From an uncultured SAR116 cluster alpha proteobacterium (GTDB lineage Bacteria > Pseudomonadota > Alphaproteobacteria > Puniceispirillales > Marisalimonadaceae), in contig CACIWG010000006.1 in NCBI GenBank assembly GCA_902590245.1, forward strand, positions 1-64,000: a DNA stretch of 64,000 nucleotides. Reading direction: 5' to 3'. The stretch's first letter is position 1; each line of letters begins with the position of its first letter. This document shows, piece by piece, positions 60,855 through 64,000 of the stretch. The translations under genes were made by a program, and so were the position numbers. The notes below the pieces were generated by a model. It had not been told where the DNA came from and made no database searches. It saw nothing but the letters and a program-made list of their open reading frames with translations.

Positions 60855-60994
60855 AAAATTTATTCCTTAAAGAGCGTCTTAATAACATGTTTTTTTAACT
60901 ATTTGCAAGTGTTTTATATAAATTACAAAATTAAATTATTTATTTTCTTGAAACACTATTAAATTCTCATACTTAATAGTATAATTGGATTATT

Positions 60995-61687
60995 ATGAAA
61001 GATATTAATAAAAAAACAAAAAAAAAATTATTACTGTCATTCTTAGAAAATGTACCTTTTGATGGTTGGTCATGGGAAACTCTATATTCTTCTGCTGTTG
61101 ATATCGATTTAATTAAATCAAAAAAATTATCAGAAATTGAAAAGGGTAATATTAGAAACCTCTTTAATAATAATATTGTTAATATTATTCAGGAATTTAA
61201 TATCTATTTAGATAATGAAATGAAAGAAAATTTCAAAAAAACTAAATCTAAAAATTTTAGAATACCAGATAAAATCAAGTCTCAGATAATACTAAGACTT
61301 AAAGCTGCAAATAAATTTAAAGAAGCTGTTAGAATATCATTAGGTATGATGGCTTTACCAAAAAATTCTAAAATAGCTTTAAACATGTTATATAAGACAT
61401 GTGACATTATTTGGAGAGATTGTGGAGATAAATCCACTGATTTTTCTTTTTACACAAAAAGATTAATTCTATCGGGTGTTTATAGTTCTACTTTGTCATA
61501 CTGGTTAAATGAAAGTGACTTTTCTAAAGTTGAAGATTTTCTTCAAAGAAGATTGAATAATGTTTCTAATTTTGGAAAAATCAAAAAATTTAAGAATGTC
61601 ATTAATCAATCTAATCCATTCAATACATTCTTTAAAATATTGCAAAGATTTAATTCAAGCAAATATTCATACAAATCAAATGATTAA
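60995..61687 (+). CDS. COQ9-family ubiquinone biosynthesis protein
   Basis: LLSFLENVPFDGWSWETLYSSAVDI...; divergent from rpsU, a common alphaproteobacterial arrangement. Confidence 0.8.
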   Translation: MKDINKKTKKKLLLSFLENVPFDGWSWETLYSSAVDIDLIKSKKLSEIEKGNIRNLFNNNIVNIIQEFNIYLDNEMKENFKKTKSKNFRIPDKIKSQIILRLKAANKFKEAVRISLGMMALPKNSKIALNMLYKTCDIIWRDCGDKSTDFSFYTKRLILSGVYSSTLSYWLNESDFSKVEDFLQRRLNNVSNFGKIKKFKNVINQSNPFNTFFKILQRFNSSKYSYKSND

Positions 61688-61690
61688 GTA

Positions 61691-62602
61691 ATGCCAATAA
61701 AAATCCCTGATAATTTGCCTGCAAGAGAATCTCTCTTAAGTGAAGCAGTCGACGTAATTAATAGTAGTTATGCTGAAAGGCAAGATATTAGACCACTTAA
61801 GTTTTTGTTGTTGAATCTTATGCCAAAAAAGGTTCCTACTGAAATTCAATTTGCTAGATTAATAGGAGCTTCTCCATTGCAAATTGAACTAACCTTAATG
61901 ACTACAAAGTCATATCAACCTAAAAACACGAATCAAGATTACTTGATTCAATTTTACAAAACATTAGATGATATTAAGCATGACTTTTTTGATGTTTTAA
62001 TTGTCACAGGTGCTCCGATTGAGACATTACCTTTTAAAGATGTCAATTATTGGGATGAATTGTATGAAATTATAAATTGGTCTAAATCAAACGTTTTTAG
62101 AAGACTTGGGATTTGCTGGGGGAGCCAAGTTTTTTTAAAAATTTTCTATGATGTAGAGAAGCATATTTTAAAAAATAAATTATTTGGTGTGTACGATCAT
62201 CAATTATTAGAAAATAATGATAGATTACTGCAAGGTTTCACAAATCGATTTCCAATGCCAGTTTCACGTTTCACTGAAACAAGAAGGCAAGATTTAATTG
62301 ATGAAGATCTTGAAGTTCTTGCAGAATCAACTTTATCAGGGGTTGGTATGGTTAGATCACGAAGTACAAAAGATCTTTATATTTTAAATCATTTAGAATA
62401 TGACGCAGAAACTTTAAAAGATGAATATTTACGAGATAAAAATGAAAATTTAAATATATCTCTTCCTGAAAACTACTTTCCTGATAATGATGATCAAAAA
62501 TTACCAGTTAATCGCTGGAGACCTTATGCTTTTTTATTATTTTCAAATTTTATCAATGAAGTCTATCAGGATGTACCATTTGATTTTGGAAAAAACAACT
62601 AA
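61691..62602 (+). CDS. metA: Homoserine O-acyltransferase MetA
   Basis: MPIKIPDNLPARESLLSEAV, RPLKFLLLNLMPKKVPTEIQFARLIGASPLQIE, GICWGSQ, VSRFTE, Glu at the position linked to acetyl-CoA use (TGAPIETLPF). Confidence 0.96.
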   Translation: MPIKIPDNLPARESLLSEAVDVINSSYAERQDIRPLKFLLLNLMPKKVPTEIQFARLIGASPLQIELTLMTTKSYQPKNTNQDYLIQFYKTLDDIKHDFFDVLIVTGAPIETLPFKDVNYWDELYEIINWSKSNVFRRLGICWGSQVFLKIFYDVEKHILKNKLFGVYDHQLLENNDRLLQGFTNRFPMPVSRFTETRRQDLIDEDLEVLAESTLSGVGMVRSRSTKDLYILNHLEYDAETLKDEYLRDKNENLNISLPENYFPDNDDQKLPVNRWRPYAFLLFSNFINEVYQDVPFDFGKNN

Positions 62603-63654
62603 ATTGGATATGTGATATGACCCATCTTTCTTCCATTTTTTACTTCTTTTTTCCCATAAACATGAATTTTCTGATCTTTATGAAAATTAAAAAATTTTAA
62701 ATTTTCAACCTCATCTCCAAGCAAATTTATCATTTTCCAGTTTTTACCTACTATCTGATCATTTATATCTTGACCCATTATTGATTTAACTAAAATGTCA
62801 AATTGACTATTTTTACAACCTTCAATAGTCCAATGAAATGAATTATGGGGTCTTGGAGCAATTTCATTAAAGATAAAATCATTATTACGTTGAAACAGCT
62901 CTATAGTTAAAAGGCCTTTTAAATTTAATAATTTTGCAAATTTTTTTACAGTTAACTTTAAGTTAATTTCTAATTCTTGTTCGAGAATAGCTGGTGCTAT
63001 AGTATGTTTTAAAATACCATTTTCATGATGGTTTTCTGATAATGGGAAGAAACACTCAGATTCATTTAAGCTTTTGGCATAAAGAATAGAAACTTCTCTG
63101 TCAAAATTAACTTTTTCTTCTAAAATGCAATCATCAAAGTTTATTTCACTCCAAATTTTTTTAAAATTTATTTCTGATGAAATATTAATTTGGCCTTTAC
63201 CATCATATCCAAGAGAATTAGTTTTCAGAATACAATCATGATTTAAAATTTTTGAGTATTTTATTAAATCTTTTAAAGATTTAATTCTGTACCATTTTGG
63301 AACTAAAAAACCTGATTTGGCTGCCATTTCTTTTTCTTTGTTTCTATGTTGAGCAATACTAAAACAAAAACTTGATGGATAAACTTTTGTTATCTTTGAT
63401 AAATTATCTAAGGTTTTTGCAGGTATGTTTTCAAACTCGGATGTAATAACATCAACTTTTGATCCAAATATTTCTAGTTTTTTATTATCATCCCAATCTC
63501 CAAAAATATATTCATTGACACTATACTCAGCTGGGTTGTCTCCTTTTGGGCAATAAAGGAAAGTGTGATAACCTAATTTTTTTGCAGCTATAGCTGTCAT
63601 TTTGCCAAGTTGACCACCTCCAAGTATGCCAATAGTTTTATTTTTAAGTGTCAT
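62599..63654 (-). CDS. purK: 5-(carboxyamino)imidazole ribonucleotide synthase
   Basis: IGILGGGQLGKMTAIAAKKLG; GYDGKGQ; NEIAPRPHNSFHWTIEGC. Confidence 0.95.
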   Translation of the reverse strand: MTLKNKTIGILGGGQLGKMTAIAAKKLGYHTFLYCPKGDNPAEYSVNEYIFGDWDDNKKLEIFGSKVDVITSEFENIPAKTLDNLSKITKVYPSSFCFSIAQHRNKEKEMAAKSGFLVPKWYRIKSLKDLIKYSKILNHDCILKTNSLGYDGKGQINISSEINFKKIWSEINFDDCILEEKVNFDREVSILYAKSLNESECFFPLSENHHENGILKHTIAPAILEQELEINLKLTVKKFAKLLNLKGLLTIELFQRNNDFIFNEIAPRPHNSFHWTIEGCKNSQFDILVKSIMGQDINDQIVGKNWKMINLLGDEVENLKFFNFHKDQKIHVYGKKEVKNGRKMGHITYPI

Positions 63655-63678
63655 TAATTAAAAAAAAATATTAAAATT

Positions 63679-64000
63679 TTATTCTGGCTTGTATGGTACA
63701 TTATTAGTCAATGAAATTTTCCAAGATGATAATTTTTTACTGATTTTTTCATCTTGAAGGCTTAAAATTTCTGCTGCTAAAATTGCAGCATTTTTTGCTC
63801 CAGTTTTACCAATGGAAACAGTTGCAACAGGAATTCCTTTAGGCATTTGCACAATTGATAATAGACTATCAATTCCATTTAAACTCGTACTTTCAATTGG
63901 AACACCAATTACTGGTATCTGTGTATGAGATGCCATCATGCCAGGCAAATGAGCTGCACCACCTGCACCTGCAATAATGACTTTAATACCATTTTCCAAA
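63679..64000 (-). CDS. purE: 5-(carboxyamino)imidazole ribonucleotide mutase, N-terminus cut by window edge
   Basis: [72 protein letters not shown]. Confidence 0.96.
   Translation of the reverse strand, partial: LENGIKVIIAGAGGAAHLPGMMASHTQIPVIGVPIESTSLNGIDSLLSIVQMPKGIPVATVSIGKTGAKNAAILAAEILSLQDEKISKKLSSWKISLTNNVPYKPE

Noticed and set aside
60948-60985. TTGAAA...TATAAT promoter upstream of COQ9
   Set aside because: Spacer is about 26 nt, too long for a standard sigma-70 promoter, and AT-rich sequence makes chance TATAAT common.
1-64000. CRISPR arrays, transposons, prophage, toxin-antitoxin or restriction systems
   Set aside because: No regularly spaced repeats, transposase, phage or defence motifs recognised in any reading frame.

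Overview
This AT-rich, tightly packed 64 kb window looks like a streamlined marine-type alphaproteobacterial chromosome (inferred from gene content and composition). It is mostly heterotrophic metabolism. Main blocks: (i) acyl-CoA dehydrogenase / acyl-CoA ligase / fused indolepyruvate:ferredoxin oxidoreductase; (ii) an apparent organosulfur and carboxylate island (about 6.6-20.4 kb) with CoA ligases, a MetY-like PLP enzyme, alpha/beta hydrolase, DapA-superfamily aldolase, thiol-dioxygenase-like cupin, a four-module rhodanese, a TPP enzyme, a TauE/SafE exporter and a tripartite tricarboxylate (TTT) transporter; (iii) the known ligase-associated DNA repair cluster (ATP ligase, MBL exonuclease, Lhr-type helicase, phosphoesterase); (iv) COQ7, a DCC protein and a 59-aa ORF missing from the track; (v) a complete Liv ABC transporter; (vi) a partial leucine-degradation operon; (vii) nitrogen genes gdh and amt plus a half-size GlnE; (viii) an fbp-tkt-pgk-gap-rpe-gph operon resembling a cbb operon without RuBisCO or PRK; (ix) tRNA-Arg(CCT), pepF, an ABC1 kinase, pntAB, rpsU, COQ9, metA and purKE. 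No CRISPR array, transposon, prophage or rRNA was seen. The most interesting candidates are the organosulfur island with its antisense single-active-site quadruple rhodanese, the truncated GlnE, and the predicted acetyl-specific MetA paired with MetY. All functional calls come from reading protein motifs by eye; no database search was run.
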